NCBI GenBank assembly: GCA_029007095.1 | Contig: JAQXHF010000004.1 | Coordinates: 1-64,000 of the forward strand | Direction: 5' to 3' | Source: Clostridia bacterium | GTDB taxonomy: Bacteria > Bacillota > Clostridia > Oscillospirales > Acutalibacteraceae | Length of the DNA stretch: 64,000 nucleotides | Part shown: piece by piece, positions 19,599 through 29,450 of the stretch | How the letters are laid out: each line of letters opens with the position of its first letter | Position numbering within the stretch: position 1 is the stretch's first letter | Program-made: the position numbers and the translations under genes | Notes under the pieces: model-generated | The model's database searches: none | What the model was told of the DNA's origin: nothing | What the model saw: the letters and a program-made list of their open reading frames with translations, nothing else

Positions 19599-21200
19599 AT
19601 GATTAGGATAAATGAAATTAAATTGCCGCTTGATTCTAACTATGACGACTTGTTTGCCGCGGTTATTAAGGAGCTTAAATGCTCAAAAAATCAGATAAAA
19701 AACATTGAGATTTCACGCAAATCTCTTGATTCGAGAAAGAAGGACAATCTTCATTTCGTTTACAGTGTGGATGTTACGGTTGACGCAGATGAGAACAAGT
19801 TGCTTGCAAAATCAAAGAGCAAGAAGTCTGCTGCTATCGAACCGTTTATTTATACAATGCCGGAAAATAAGCGAAAAAGTCAATTCCGTCCTATCGTTGT
19901 TGGCTTCGGTCCCGGCGGAATGTGGGCGGCGCTGACGCTTGCAAGGGCGGGACTTTGCCCGATAGTATTAGAGCGCGGAAGAAGTGTAGATGAGAGAACG
20001 GCCGATGTTAATCGCTTTTGGAAAACTAAGGTTATAGATGAAACATCAAATGTGCAGTTTGGAGAGGGAGGTGCCGGTACATTTTCCGACGGAAAATTGA
20101 CCACCGGCATCAAGGACAAGCTTTGCAGAAAGGTCTTTCTTGATTTTGTCGAATTCGGCGCGCCTGAGGATATTCTCTATTCGTGGAGACCTCATATCGG
20201 TACAGATAAGCTTGCAGAAGTGGTTAAAAATATCCGTAAGGAGATCATAAGACTCGGCGGAGAAGTCAGATTTTCGTGCTGTCTTACAGATGTTATTATT
20301 GCTAATGGAGTTGTTCACGGCGTTACTTATAAGTATGCAGACAACAATTCCGTTGACATTGAAACGGATTCCGTTATAATGGCGATAGGTCATTCGGCTA
20401 AGGATACGGTTGAGATGCTTTACCGTAAGGGATTGGATATTATGCAAAAACCGTTTTCGGTCGGAGCGAGAATTGAACATTCGAGAGAAATGATTGACAA
20501 GTCGCAGTACGGCTCGTTTGCAGGCCATCCTGCGCTCGGAGCGGCAGATTATAAACTTTCGTGTCATCCGCCGCATGGCAGAGGCGCATACACCTTTTGT
20601 ATGTGTCCGGGCGGCACGGTGGTAGCTGCGGCGAGCGAGAACGGAGGAGTTGTTGTAAACGGAATGAGCAATTATGCCCGTGACGGTGAAAACTCAAACT
20701 CGGCTCTGCTTGTCGGAATTGAGCCGGAGGACTTCGGAAGCGATCATCCTCTTGCCGGTTTTAAATTACAGCGTGAAATTGAGGAAAAAGCTTTCAAGTG
20801 TGGAGGCTCGGATTTTACTGCGCCTGCTCAGCTTGTAGGAGATTTCCTTCAAGGAGTGGCTTCCACCTCTCTCGGCAATGTCAATCCGTCATGCCCGACA
20901 GGAGTTAAACTCGGAGATATACGGCTTGTTTTACCCAAAAAAGTAACGGACACGATGGCCGATGCCATTGTGAAAATGGGACAACAACTCAAAGGATTCG
21001 ATTTACCTGACGCTGTGCTTACCGCTCCTGAAACGCGTTCATCTTCGCCTGTAAGAATTCTGAGAGACGAATTCTATCAATCGTTGAAAGTCAGAGGACT
21101 TTATCCCTGCGGAGAGGGTGCAGGTTACGCAGGAGGTATTGTTTCGGCGGCGGTTGACGGAATGAGATGCGCACACGCCGTCCTTGATGATGAATTTTAA
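19599..21200 (+). CDS. NAD(P)/FAD-dependent oxidoreductase (uncharacterised FAD dehydrogenase family)
   Basis: VVGFGPGGMWAALTLARAGLCPIVLERG Rossmann motif; GEGGAGTFSDGKLTTGIKD; YPCGEGAGYAGGIVSAAVDGMR. Confidence 0.88.
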   Translation: MIRINEIKLPLDSNYDDLFAAVIKELKCSKNQIKNIEISRKSLDSRKKDNLHFVYSVDVTVDADENKLLAKSKSKKSAAIEPFIYTMPENKRKSQFRPIVVGFGPGGMWAALTLARAGLCPIVLERGRSVDERTADVNRFWKTKVIDETSNVQFGEGGAGTFSDGKLTTGIKDKLCRKVFLDFVEFGAPEDILYSWRPHIGTDKLAEVVKNIRKEIIRLGGEVRFSCCLTDVIIANGVVHGVTYKYADNNSVDIETDSVIMAIGHSAKDTVEMLYRKGLDIMQKPFSVGARIEHSREMIDKSQYGSFAGHPALGAADYKLSCHPPHGRGAYTFCMCPGGTVVAAASENGGVVVNGMSNYARDGENSNSALLVGIEPEDFGSDHPLAGFKLQREIEEKAFKCGGSDFTAPAQLVGDFLQGVASTSLGNVNPSCPTGVKLGDIRLVLPKKVTDTMADAIVKMGQQLKGFDLPDAVLTAPETRSSSPVRILRDEFYQSLKVRGLYPCGEGAGYAGGIVSAAVDGMRCAHAVLDDEF

Positions 21201-21213
21201 AGGATTGATTTTA

Positions 21214-21693
21214 GTGATAATTGATAAATATGATGAAAAATATCTGACCGAAGCGATAGCAATATGGAATGAAGTTGTCAATGACGGTCAGGCTTTTCCG
21301 CAGACAGAACCATTGAATATTGAAAGCGGAAAAGAATTTTTTGAATCTCAAAGCTACACGGGAATTGCTGTTGATTGCGGCAAAGCGGTGGGATTATACA
21401 TTCTCCATCCTAATAACATCGGCAGATGCGGCCATATTTGCAACGCAAGCTATGCGGTTAAAGGCAGCGAAAGGGGACGGGGAATAGGTGAATTACTTGT
21501 TAAAGATTGCTTGACTCAGGCTAAAAAGCTCGGCTTTGGAATTTTGCAGTTTAATGCAGTTGTAGCAACTAATAAATCGGCTCTTTCACTTTATAAAAAG
21601 CTCGGGTTTACTCAGCTCGGAACAATCCCAAAAGGCTTTTTGAAGAAAGACGGAACATATGAGGATATAATTCCGCATTATATAAATTTGTGA
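21214..21693 (+). CDS. GNAT family N-acetyltransferase
   Basis: VKGSERGRGIGELLVKDCLTQAKKLGFGILQFNAVVATNKSALSLYKKLGFTQLGTIPKGF; likely GTG start at 21214. Confidence 0.85.
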   Translation: MIIDKYDEKYLTEAIAIWNEVVNDGQAFPQTEPLNIESGKEFFESQSYTGIAVDCGKAVGLYILHPNNIGRCGHICNASYAVKGSERGRGIGELLVKDCLTQAKKLGFGILQFNAVVATNKSALSLYKKLGFTQLGTIPKGFLKKDGTYEDIIPHYINL

Positions 21694-21700
21694 TAAAAAT

Positions 21701-21736
21701 AAGTCCAAAAGTCAGTTCGTTTCGACTTTTGGACTT
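21701..21736. terminator. Bidirectional terminator between convergent genes
   Basis: Perfect 13-bp stem AAGTCCAAAAGTC / GACTTTTGGACTT. Confidence 0.8.
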
Positions 21737-21741
21737 TATGC

Positions 21742-22413
21742 TTATTCTGTGTTATTTTTCTTTTTTACCGTTCTTTTTATTAACATTGCAACCGAGAAAA
21801 TCACGAGGAACAATACGGCGGCGATTATGATATATTTCATAGGAATAAGATTGTATATGCTCTCTCCGAGTATGGTAAAAGCGATAACTCTCGGTGCAAT
21901 TCCGAGGACGGATAGAATCAGATACTTTGGAAAGCTGAAATTTAATGTTCCCATTAAAAGCGACGATATATCAATGGGAAAAGCCGGTATGAGCCTTATC
22001 AGAAATATTGCAATATTCTGGTTTTTGTCAAGCATACCGATTAGCTTTTCGCCGTTTTTTGCAGAGTCAAGCTTTTTTTGCACCGCGTCTTTTCCGAGGA
22101 ATTTCCCGAAAAAATATGCAACGGTGACTTCAAAAGCTATACCGAGGATATTGACTATAATCGCTTCTTTCCAACCCATTGCAACGCCGACTGAAATATA
22201 AATCATAGACGCCGGAATAACCATACTGACGGCTTTAACGCAATATACCCCGATTATAATTATTATAGCTGCCGGCAGGCTTTTTGCACCGGATATCAGA
22301 CTGCGAATGTCGAGATTTGACAGAGTGCGATAGTTTAAAGCCACGGCTAAAACTATTGCAACAACTATTGCTATCCGAAGAATGTCAAGCAGTTTTTCTT
22401 TTTTTGAACTCAT
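21742..22413 (-). CDS. TVP38/TMEM64 (VTT domain) family membrane protein
   Basis: VAMGWKEAIIVNILGIAFEVTVAYFFGKFLGKD; RLIPAFPIDISSLLMGTLNFSFPKYLILSVLGIAPR. Confidence 0.8.
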   Translation of the reverse strand: MSSKKEKLLDILRIAIVVAIVLAVALNYRTLSNLDIRSLISGAKSLPAAIIIIIGVYCVKAVSMVIPASMIYISVGVAMGWKEAIIVNILGIAFEVTVAYFFGKFLGKDAVQKKLDSAKNGEKLIGMLDKNQNIAIFLIRLIPAFPIDISSLLMGTLNFSFPKYLILSVLGIAPRVIAFTILGESIYNLIPMKYIIIAAVLFLVIFSVAMLIKRTVKKKNNTE

Positions 22414-23153
22414 ACGATCCCCTTAATTTTCAGAGTTTTGAGATATTCTTTCTGTTCAGGCAATATACGGGTGCTTTCTATCGCCTTTTGGATTGTTTTG
22501 TTATGTACCCAAGGTTCAAGACGGCACTCCGTTATAAAAGGCAGAATATCGTTGTATTGCTTAGACAGAGCGGTAGCGAAGTACCACGCGATCATCATTT
22601 TAATATAGTATTCGTCACTTTTTATATTTGAAATAAGTTCAGGATAAGCTATATCAAATGAACTGTCAAGATAATAATTCATCAGACATTTGATTGCAAA
22701 TCGTACAGCGTAGGTGCTGCCGAATGATATCCATTCACGACATTTTTCGCTAAGCGCCGTTAGATTTTTACCGAGAATTTTCGGGGACATCATATCGCAG
22801 GTTGCCCAGTTATCTACATAAGGCAGAAATCGGTCGAGCGCTTTTATAGTTTCATTGTAATCCTTGATTTGTTCAATCAAGAATGCGTGTAGGTTGTTCT
22901 CCTCGTAATACTTATGAGGTAAGTGATTCATAAAACCCTGCGATTCATCGCTTTTTGAAAAAGCTTTTGCAAACTTCCTTAATTCGGGCGTACGCACTCC
23001 TATTACAAGTTCCTTGTCGATATTAGGAATGAGCTTAGCGTGAAAGTCGCGGTATTTTAAGTCCTGCATCTGAAACAGTTGAGTATGCAATTCGTTCAAT
23101 AATATTACCGCCTTTGTGCAATGTAAAAGCGGCGCAGTTCGTCTGAGCTGCAC
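22410..23153 (-). CDS. DNA alkylation repair protein (AlkD-like)
   Basis: HEAT-type pattern with VDNWATCDMMSPK and FAIKCLMNYYLD..MMIAWYFATALSKQ. Confidence 0.85.
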   Translation of the reverse strand: MQLRRTAPLLHCTKAVILLNELHTQLFQMQDLKYRDFHAKLIPNIDKELVIGVRTPELRKFAKAFSKSDESQGFMNHLPHKYYEENNLHAFLIEQIKDYNETIKALDRFLPYVDNWATCDMMSPKILGKNLTALSEKCREWISFGSTYAVRFAIKCLMNYYLDSSFDIAYPELISNIKSDEYYIKMMIAWYFATALSKQYNDILPFITECRLEPWVHNKTIQKAIESTRILPEQKEYLKTLKIKGIV

Positions 23154-23173
23154 CGCTTTTTATCAATTCAATG

Positions 23174-25063
23174 TTATCTTACGCTGTTTGTAAGGTCAAT
23201 GAATTCTTTTATGACAGTTGAAGCAGCGTTGCGTCCCCATGAAATAAGGCACCATGTATCGGTGTCAAATTTATCCTTTTGGGAGCTGTACTGAATACCT
23301 GCCATTACATAATCATCATCGGGTTCGAGATATCCGATAGCGTCATTCATAAGGTCAAATACGATTAAATTCTCGCCGTAGATTTCACGAAGTGACTTGT
23401 ACTTAAAGCCGACAAGTCCTTCGCCGCCGACAAGAAGCTCACCGTAAGTTTCGCCGGGGCAAAGCTCAACTTTGAGCGAATCGCCAAGCTCCATATAACC
23501 GCACTCGGTTACCGAGTAGTAAGTATCTGAGCATGAATCATAGAGGAAGAAATAGTCTGTAATTCCTACCTTGCCGATTATATCGAGAAGTCTGTTGCTT
23601 ACTTCGATGATATACTGCTTATTTGCAATGTTGAGCATAGGAGCTACAACTTCTTCTGTAACGGGTTCCCAATCCTCGTACCAAATTGTGTAGTTTTCGT
23701 TATCGGAAAGCTCTTTAACACCGAGAAGATCGCCGTATTTTTCATTTATAACAGCGCACTCAGCTTCGCTTTCGGTAAGGCCGAGAAGCATATATCCGAT
23801 TTCGTGGCCGTAACGGACTGTTTCCTCGTGTCTTGTGAGACCTTCGATTCCGTCATCTGTAACGCCGCGCTGGTAGGTAATAGTTCCGACTGCGCCCTGT
23901 ATAAAGATGAAGTTGTATCCGGCAGAATTAAGAACTTCCTCAGCGTAAGGAATAAAGTCAGCGGAAATAACCTCGTGACCGAATCCTGAATTCTCAGGAT
24001 GAACGCCAAAGCTTGTAATCATTGTGGGAGTTTCGTTTGCATTGTCGGGAGTGAATTCAAGACGGTAGATGTTCTCGTCAAAAGCGTAGGGAGCTGTTCT
24101 GTCTTTGAGATAATCCTCGGCAATGTTCTTCTTAGCAAGAGTAAGAGTACCCGAAGTCATATCTGCATAAGCTTCTTTGATAGACTTAGCGGTGCTGTCG
24201 ATAACCTTGCTGAGGAAAGTACGGTCAACGCCGCTTTTGAGGCTTGCCAAACCGAGATTTGAGAGGAAAATGTTGCTCAGAACATTCTCAACGGTGTTAG
24301 CCCAAACGCCCTGCAAGTCAATACCGCTGTGGGTGTGTGTGCAGGAAACATTTATGCTTACAATATTGTTTTCAGCCGCAAAATCAGCGACTGCTTCACG
24401 GATAAGGCGAACATCTGCATTTGCGATGCCGATAGCGTCAAGCACACAGAATGCAACATTTCCTCTGCCGCTGCCATCGTTAAGTATGATAGTGCGGACG
24501 CTGATACCGTCAAAAGTTTCTGTGGTTTCAGCCATAAGACCGTAGCCGCCCATTGTGTAGGGCTTAACACCGAAATCATCGGGAAGTATTGATTCCTTAG
24601 CATAGCCGAGATGCCATCTTGCACCGGCGGCAGGCGAGTCAAGGAATTTGTCCATTCCTGCGTAGAAGTTGCCGTATTCGTCAAGATTAAAATCGGCATA
24701 ATCGTTTATAGCAGAGGTCTTGGGAATGATTTTCTCAATCGCAGAGCCGAGAACGCCGATAAGCACATTTGTAAGAACATTTACAAGATTTGCAACGAGC
24801 TTCATAAATGTTGTCTTGAAGCTTGAATTGAAAATGAGGTTTGCCGTGTCCGCAAGACGGTCAGCCTCGACCGAGGAGCCGTTGACCTCGACATCTGTAC
24901 CGTTGGTGGCGCATTGGGCGAGATAATCCTCAAACGAAGTTGCATTGAGAGTTACCTCAGGGCCGACATCTTCTTTATTCCCTGCAAATGCCGTTACCCC
25001 GATAGGGATTACAAGGCAGAAGCAAAGAAAGACAGAAATTACGGAAAGAACTGTCTTTTTCAT
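23174..25063 (-). CDS. Secreted neutral/alkaline ceramidase-like protein
   Basis: Signal peptide VLSVISVFLCFCLVIPIGVTAFA; NVSCTHTHSGIDLQGVW and SFGVHPENSGFGHEVISADFIPYAEEVL resemble ceramidase metal-binding segments. Confidence 0.65.
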   Translation of the reverse strand: MKKTVLSVISVFLCFCLVIPIGVTAFAGNKEDVGPEVTLNATSFEDYLAQCATNGTDVEVNGSSVEADRLADTANLIFNSSFKTTFMKLVANLVNVLTNVLIGVLGSAIEKIIPKTSAINDYADFNLDEYGNFYAGMDKFLDSPAAGARWHLGYAKESILPDDFGVKPYTMGGYGLMAETTETFDGISVRTIILNDGSGRGNVAFCVLDAIGIANADVRLIREAVADFAAENNIVSINVSCTHTHSGIDLQGVWANTVENVLSNIFLSNLGLASLKSGVDRTFLSKVIDSTAKSIKEAYADMTSGTLTLAKKNIAEDYLKDRTAPYAFDENIYRLEFTPDNANETPTMITSFGVHPENSGFGHEVISADFIPYAEEVLNSAGYNFIFIQGAVGTITYQRGVTDDGIEGLTRHEETVRYGHEIGYMLLGLTESEAECAVINEKYGDLLGVKELSDNENYTIWYEDWEPVTEEVVAPMLNIANKQYIIEVSNRLLDIIGKVGITDYFFLYDSCSDTYYSVTECGYMELGDSLKVELCPGETYGELLVGGEGLVGFKYKSLREIYGENLIVFDLMNDAIGYLEPDDDYVMAGIQYSSQKDKFDTDTWCLISWGRNAASTVIKEFIDLTNSVR

Positions 25064-25247
25064 TGAGAGTTTGTTCTCCTTTCAGTTTAAAAGCAGTCAA
25101 AACAAACTGCCCTTAGTATATATTTTGATTTATTATATCACATTTTACAAAAATATACAATATAAAACAATAGGGTGAATTTTTAGTAATTTTAACGAAA
25201 AATATAATTTTTTAAAATAAAAGAACAGTTTAATTTCAAATTATATA

Positions 25248-25275
25248 TTTACACTATTAAAAGATATGTTATAAT
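25248..25275 (+). promoter_or_regulatory. Sigma-A-type promoter for pyruvate kinase
   Basis: TTTACA-16 nt-TATAAT. Confidence 0.6.
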
Positions 25276-25345
25276 GACTTTGATTTTGATTTATTATGGA
25301 AATAATTTTTGTAAATTTTATTATAAATCAGAGGAGGCTTACAGA

Positions 25346-26758
25346 ATGAGAAAAACAAAGATTGTCTGCACCATAGGCCCTGCCTGTTCAGACAGAGAAA
25401 CGCTTATTGCAATGTGCAAAGCAGGTATGAATGTTGCAAGACTTAATTTTTCGCACGGCACACATGAGGGGCATCAGAAAGTTATCGACCTTATAAAAAG
25501 CGTCAGAGACGAGCTTGAAGTTCCGCTGGCTATAATGCTCGATACAAAAGGCCCGGAATACAGAATAAAGACATTTAAAAACGGCAGCGTAACGCTTAAA
25601 GCAGGAGATACCTTTGCTTTCAGTATTGAGGATATAGAGGGCGACGAAAACCGCGTCGCCGTAACATACAAGAATATTGTTAATGAGCTTGAAAAAGGCG
25701 ATAAAATTTTGCTCAACAACGGATTGATTTCCTTTGAGGTTACCGATTTTACGGAAAAGGAAGTTGTCTGCCGCGTTGTAGTGGGAGGCGTCCTTTCCGA
25801 CCGTAAGAGTATGAGCTCCCCCGGCAAGGTTCTCAATCAGCCTTATCTGAGCGAACAGGATAAGAAAGATTTGCTTTTCGGAATTAAAAATGATGTTGAT
25901 TTTATTGCCTGCTCATTTGTTTCGTCAAAGCAGGATGTCGCGCAGGTTAAAAATTTCCTTGCGGAAAACGGAGCTGAGGGGATTGACCTGATAGCCAAGA
26001 TAGAGAACCGCTCCGGCGTTGACAATATAGAGGAAATCTGCACAATTTGCGACGGAATTATGGTTGCGAGAGGCGATATGGGCGTTGAAATTCCGTTTGA
26101 GGAGCTTCCGGCAATTCAGAAAAAACTGATTACGGTTTGCCGTTTGCTCGGCAAGAGAGTTATCACCGCGACCGAGATGCTCGAATCTATGATTCACAAT
26201 ATCAGACCTACAAGAGCCGAAATTTCAGATGTCGCAAACGCTGTCTATGACGGAACGAGCGCGATAATGCTGTCGGGAGAAACCGCCGCCGGCGAATATC
26301 CCGTGCTTGCCGTCGAAACAATGTCAAAGATTGCTCTTGAAACCGAACAGCATATTTGCTATGAGCAGAGGTTCCGCCACAATGATTTTCAGATTAAAAA
26401 CACGGTTGACGCTATTTCACACGCGACCTGCGGTATGGCGATTGATATAAACGCAGGAGTAATAGCGGTTTGCTCTCTTTCCGGAGCAACGGTCAGAATG
26501 GTATCCCGATTCCGTTGCCCTGCCGATATTCTGGGTGTAACGACTAATAAAAAGACCTGGCGCAAGCTTGCTCTTTCGTGGGGAGTAACGCCTGTTATGT
26601 GTGAAATATTCAATTCGGTAGATGTGCTTTTCTATACAGCGAAAAAGCTCGCCAAAGAAAAATTTTCGCTTAATGAGGGAGATAAGCTTATCATAATGGG
26701 CGGTATGACAAACGGTGTTTCCGGCAATACCGATCTTATCAAGGTTGAAACCGTATAA
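25346..26758 (+). CDS. pyk: Pyruvate kinase
   Basis: MRKTKIVCTIGPACSD..; MLDTKGPEYR; KIENRSGVDNIEEI; GDMGVEIPFEELP; TATEMLESMIHNIRPTRAEISDVANAVYDGTSAIMLSGETAAGEYP. Confidence 0.96.
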   Translation: MRKTKIVCTIGPACSDRETLIAMCKAGMNVARLNFSHGTHEGHQKVIDLIKSVRDELEVPLAIMLDTKGPEYRIKTFKNGSVTLKAGDTFAFSIEDIEGDENRVAVTYKNIVNELEKGDKILLNNGLISFEVTDFTEKEVVCRVVVGGVLSDRKSMSSPGKVLNQPYLSEQDKKDLLFGIKNDVDFIACSFVSSKQDVAQVKNFLAENGAEGIDLIAKIENRSGVDNIEEICTICDGIMVARGDMGVEIPFEELPAIQKKLITVCRLLGKRVITATEMLESMIHNIRPTRAEISDVANAVYDGTSAIMLSGETAAGEYPVLAVETMSKIALETEQHICYEQRFRHNDFQIKNTVDAISHATCGMAIDINAGVIAVCSLSGATVRMVSRFRCPADILGVTTNKKTWRKLALSWGVTPVMCEIFNSVDVLFYTAKKLAKEKFSLNEGDKLIIMGGMTNGVSGNTDLIKVETV

Positions 26759-26775
26759 AAATAATATTAAAAACC

Positions 26776-26813
26776 ACAGGCTTGCACGAGTTAATTCGTA
26801 CAAGCCTGTTTTT
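26776..26813. terminator. Terminator hairpin after pyk (convergent)
   Basis: ACAGGCTTGcACGA..TCGTaCAAGCCTGT followed by TTTT. Confidence 0.8.
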
Positions 26814-26834
26814 ATGGAGTCTTATTAAGTTGAA

Positions 26835-28634
26835 TCAATACTGCTTGACAGCGTCTGCAAACGAATCGGTAAAGCCTCTCGGTCCCCAATATTTGAGGAT
26901 AAGCTCGCTTGCTGTTCGGCAAACAACGAGGAGAATACGATCGAGAGTGTCTGACTCTCTTTCCTTTGCGCCGACTGCTATGAGGGCTTCGGTCAGACGA
27001 GCCTCTGCTGTTTCAAGCTCACCGTCAACGATGATTGTCTTTTCGAGAAGAGCGTTTGCATTACTCAATGCAGATGTAAGAATGGTTGATTCTGTTTCGG
27101 AGAGGTTGGAAATATCAACCGCATTTGCTTCTGCAATCAGCTTTTTAAGTTCTCTCGGATTTCTGTGACCGTTGAACTGCGGATACTCGGTAGTTGTGAA
27201 TACATCCATATCTTCAACTAAAAGGAGATCGGTTGCAAGTCTGATAACAACATCGTTGCTGCCGATTTTTTCATGATCCTGACCGCCGAAGAACCAAGTG
27301 GTCTTCGGGAAAGCGGCGGTTGAAGCGTCAACCTGACCGTCGGGTGAAAGATAGTCGTACTGCTTGTAATTCTGCTGAACATAATCTTCACCGAGGGCTT
27401 CACCGACTTTACTGAATGTTGCGCCCATCGAGGTAGAAGCTGAATGAATTATCTTATCTGAATTTGAATCGGAATCAATCAGGCTGTAAAGCTCCAAACC
27501 GTAAGCGGAGATATCATAAATTTTAACGCCGTTTTTCTCATAATTTTTGAGATTCTTTACGAGATTGCTCTGAGCTTCATGGAATTTGTCAGCCTTAGCT
27601 TTGAGTACGGTACCGTCTGTCAGATATTCTGCGGCAAGCTCGTCGTACATTGCGTTGGGAACAAGTCCCCACATATTGATTGACTTTGAGAGAAGAGCGG
27701 TCGAAAGACCGGTAGCGGCGGCAGAGAAAACATTTACAAGAACTTCTTTCGGAAGAATTCTTACGGCAATGTTTATGAGCCAACCGGTGTAATCGTCAGG
27801 TCCGATGAGCTTTGTGAACATATCGCGGTAAAGTCCGGTATCGCTGTAATCAAGCTCGTTTGCCATAACCTTGCCGACAATTTCCGAACCGTCAAGGGCG
27901 GGAACGATAAATACGATTTTATTGATACCATCGCCGGAGGGATGTTCGTTGATATAAGCTGTTGCAATAGCTCCGCCGAGACTGATAGGTACAAGGTTTA
28001 CCTTATCTTTACCGGTGTCTTTCTTTGCTTTTTCGATAATAGCTTGAAGCTCATCTATGATTTTGTATGTATCTCCGAAAGAGTTGTAAGCAAAGTAGTA
28101 GAGGTTTTCTTCGCCGACTTCCTGAGCGTATTGGTCAAGAGGAACGCGGTCAAATATTTCTTTCTTCTCTTCCTCTGTGCATTCCGAAATCGGGCGTCCG
28201 TCATAACCTTTTACAGCAATGTTGTTGAGAGGCTCGCCGTCGTCTCCGGCAGCGCTGAGGGACATCTGATCAAGCAACGCGTTGTAAATCGCGTCGGAAA
28301 GACCGCAGTCTTTTTGCGTTATAAGAGTGAACATAAGGGGGAGTATGAGCTTTATAACAAGATCCCGGACATTGAAATAGAGAGGCCAGCCTGTGATTTC
28401 TTTTCCGCTGTCATCGTAAACCGGATCACCGTTATCGTCAGCGAGATAGGTGTTGGCCTGACCGATACCGTGAATGATGATGGTCGGGTAAACCTCGTCT
28501 CTTTCCAGTTCGCTTACGGAAACTCTCTGAGCGGAGTCGTTGGTGTCAATCGCGTAAGCGCCGACTGCCGCAATACCCGTCAGCATTGAAATTGCAAGCA
28601 GGACGGAAAGGACTTTTTTAAAAGTCTTGTTCAT
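26835..28634 (-). CDS. Secreted alpha/beta-hydrolase (lipase/esterase-like)
   Basis: Signal peptide; YPTIIIHGIGQAN oxyanion segment; NLVPISLGGAIATAYI nucleophile-elbow-like motif. Confidence 0.65.
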   Translation of the reverse strand: MNKTFKKVLSVLLAISMLTGIAAVGAYAIDTNDSAQRVSVSELERDEVYPTIIIHGIGQANTYLADDNGDPVYDDSGKEITGWPLYFNVRDLVIKLILPLMFTLITQKDCGLSDAIYNALLDQMSLSAAGDDGEPLNNIAVKGYDGRPISECTEEEKKEIFDRVPLDQYAQEVGEENLYYFAYNSFGDTYKIIDELQAIIEKAKKDTGKDKVNLVPISLGGAIATAYINEHPSGDGINKIVFIVPALDGSEIVGKVMANELDYSDTGLYRDMFTKLIGPDDYTGWLINIAVRILPKEVLVNVFSAAATGLSTALLSKSINMWGLVPNAMYDELAAEYLTDGTVLKAKADKFHEAQSNLVKNLKNYEKNGVKIYDISAYGLELYSLIDSDSNSDKIIHSASTSMGATFSKVGEALGEDYVQQNYKQYDYLSPDGQVDASTAAFPKTTWFFGGQDHEKIGSNDVVIRLATDLLLVEDMDVFTTTEYPQFNGHRNPRELKKLIAEANAVDISNLSETESTILTSALSNANALLEKTIIVDGELETAEARLTEALIAVGAKERESDTLDRILLVVCRTASELILKYWGPRGFTDSFADAVKQY

Positions 28635-28639
28635 TGTAA

Positions 28640-29362
28640 TTACTCCATTTCTATATTATTTATAACCAAATCGGTAGATCCTGTGAGGATAACTCCGCAG
28701 GAGACCGTTGATTTCTCATCAACCGAGCCAATGCTAACGCTGAGCGTATTGCCGTCTGCGTCGCACCGGCAATCCCAGCTATTGCCGATATTTACATTAT
28801 CGCTGAAATTGACTCTGATTTTTTTACCGCTTAAATATTCGTCGGTAAGATTTTTCTGATAAATATTGAGCTGATATGAATATGTGCCGTCGTCATTTTT
28901 CCAGATATTGATTATTCGGGCGGAAATTTTTACTTCATCGGTCGAGATTTCTGCGCTCAGACTTCCGCTTTGAGCGGCGCTTCCGTCGGACTCTGTATAT
29001 GGAAGGCTGTTTATTTTGCCGATAGAATATCTAAAAATCAGCAAGGCGTCTGTTGAATCAACCGTTCCGTCAAGGTTAACATCGGCAATTTTTATCTGAT
29101 TTTCAAAAAGCTCCGCTTTGTTAGATGTATAATTGGTTACAAGCAGAGCGTCATTGGAATTTATAACTCCGTTACCGTCAACATCACCGACAGCGCAGTT
29201 TTCATATGAATCGTTTGTTACCCGTGTCGCAAAATGAACGATGAGCGAAACTGCGGCACAAACAACCGCAATAACCGTAAATATGATTATCAGATTTTTT
29301 TTACTGATTTTTTTGCTCTTTTTACGACTGCGTTTTATAACATCGGGTTTGTTACTGTCCAT
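28640..29362 (-). CDS. Membrane-anchored protein with dockerin type I-like domain and C-terminal CBM-like domain
   Basis: Basic N-terminus plus TM; duplicated Ca-binding repeats GDVDGNGVINSNDALLVTNY / ADVNLDGTVDSTDALLIFRYSIGKI; C-terminal beta-rich domain; start 29362 chosen. Confidence 0.75.
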   Translation of the reverse strand: MDSNKPDVIKRSRKKSKKISKKNLIIIFTVIAVVCAAVSLIVHFATRVTNDSYENCAVGDVDGNGVINSNDALLVTNYTSNKAELFENQIKIADVNLDGTVDSTDALLIFRYSIGKINSLPYTESDGSAAQSGSLSAEISTDEVKISARIINIWKNDDGTYSYQLNIYQKNLTDEYLSGKKIRVNFSDNVNIGNSWDCRCDADGNTLSVSIGSVDEKSTVSCGVILTGSTDLVINNIEME

Positions 29363-29450
29363 AATGTTCCTCACAATTTTTTGATAAACAATATTATATC
29401 AAAAATAATAAGTTTTTTCAAGAATATTATGTATAAAATTCCTATTAGGA

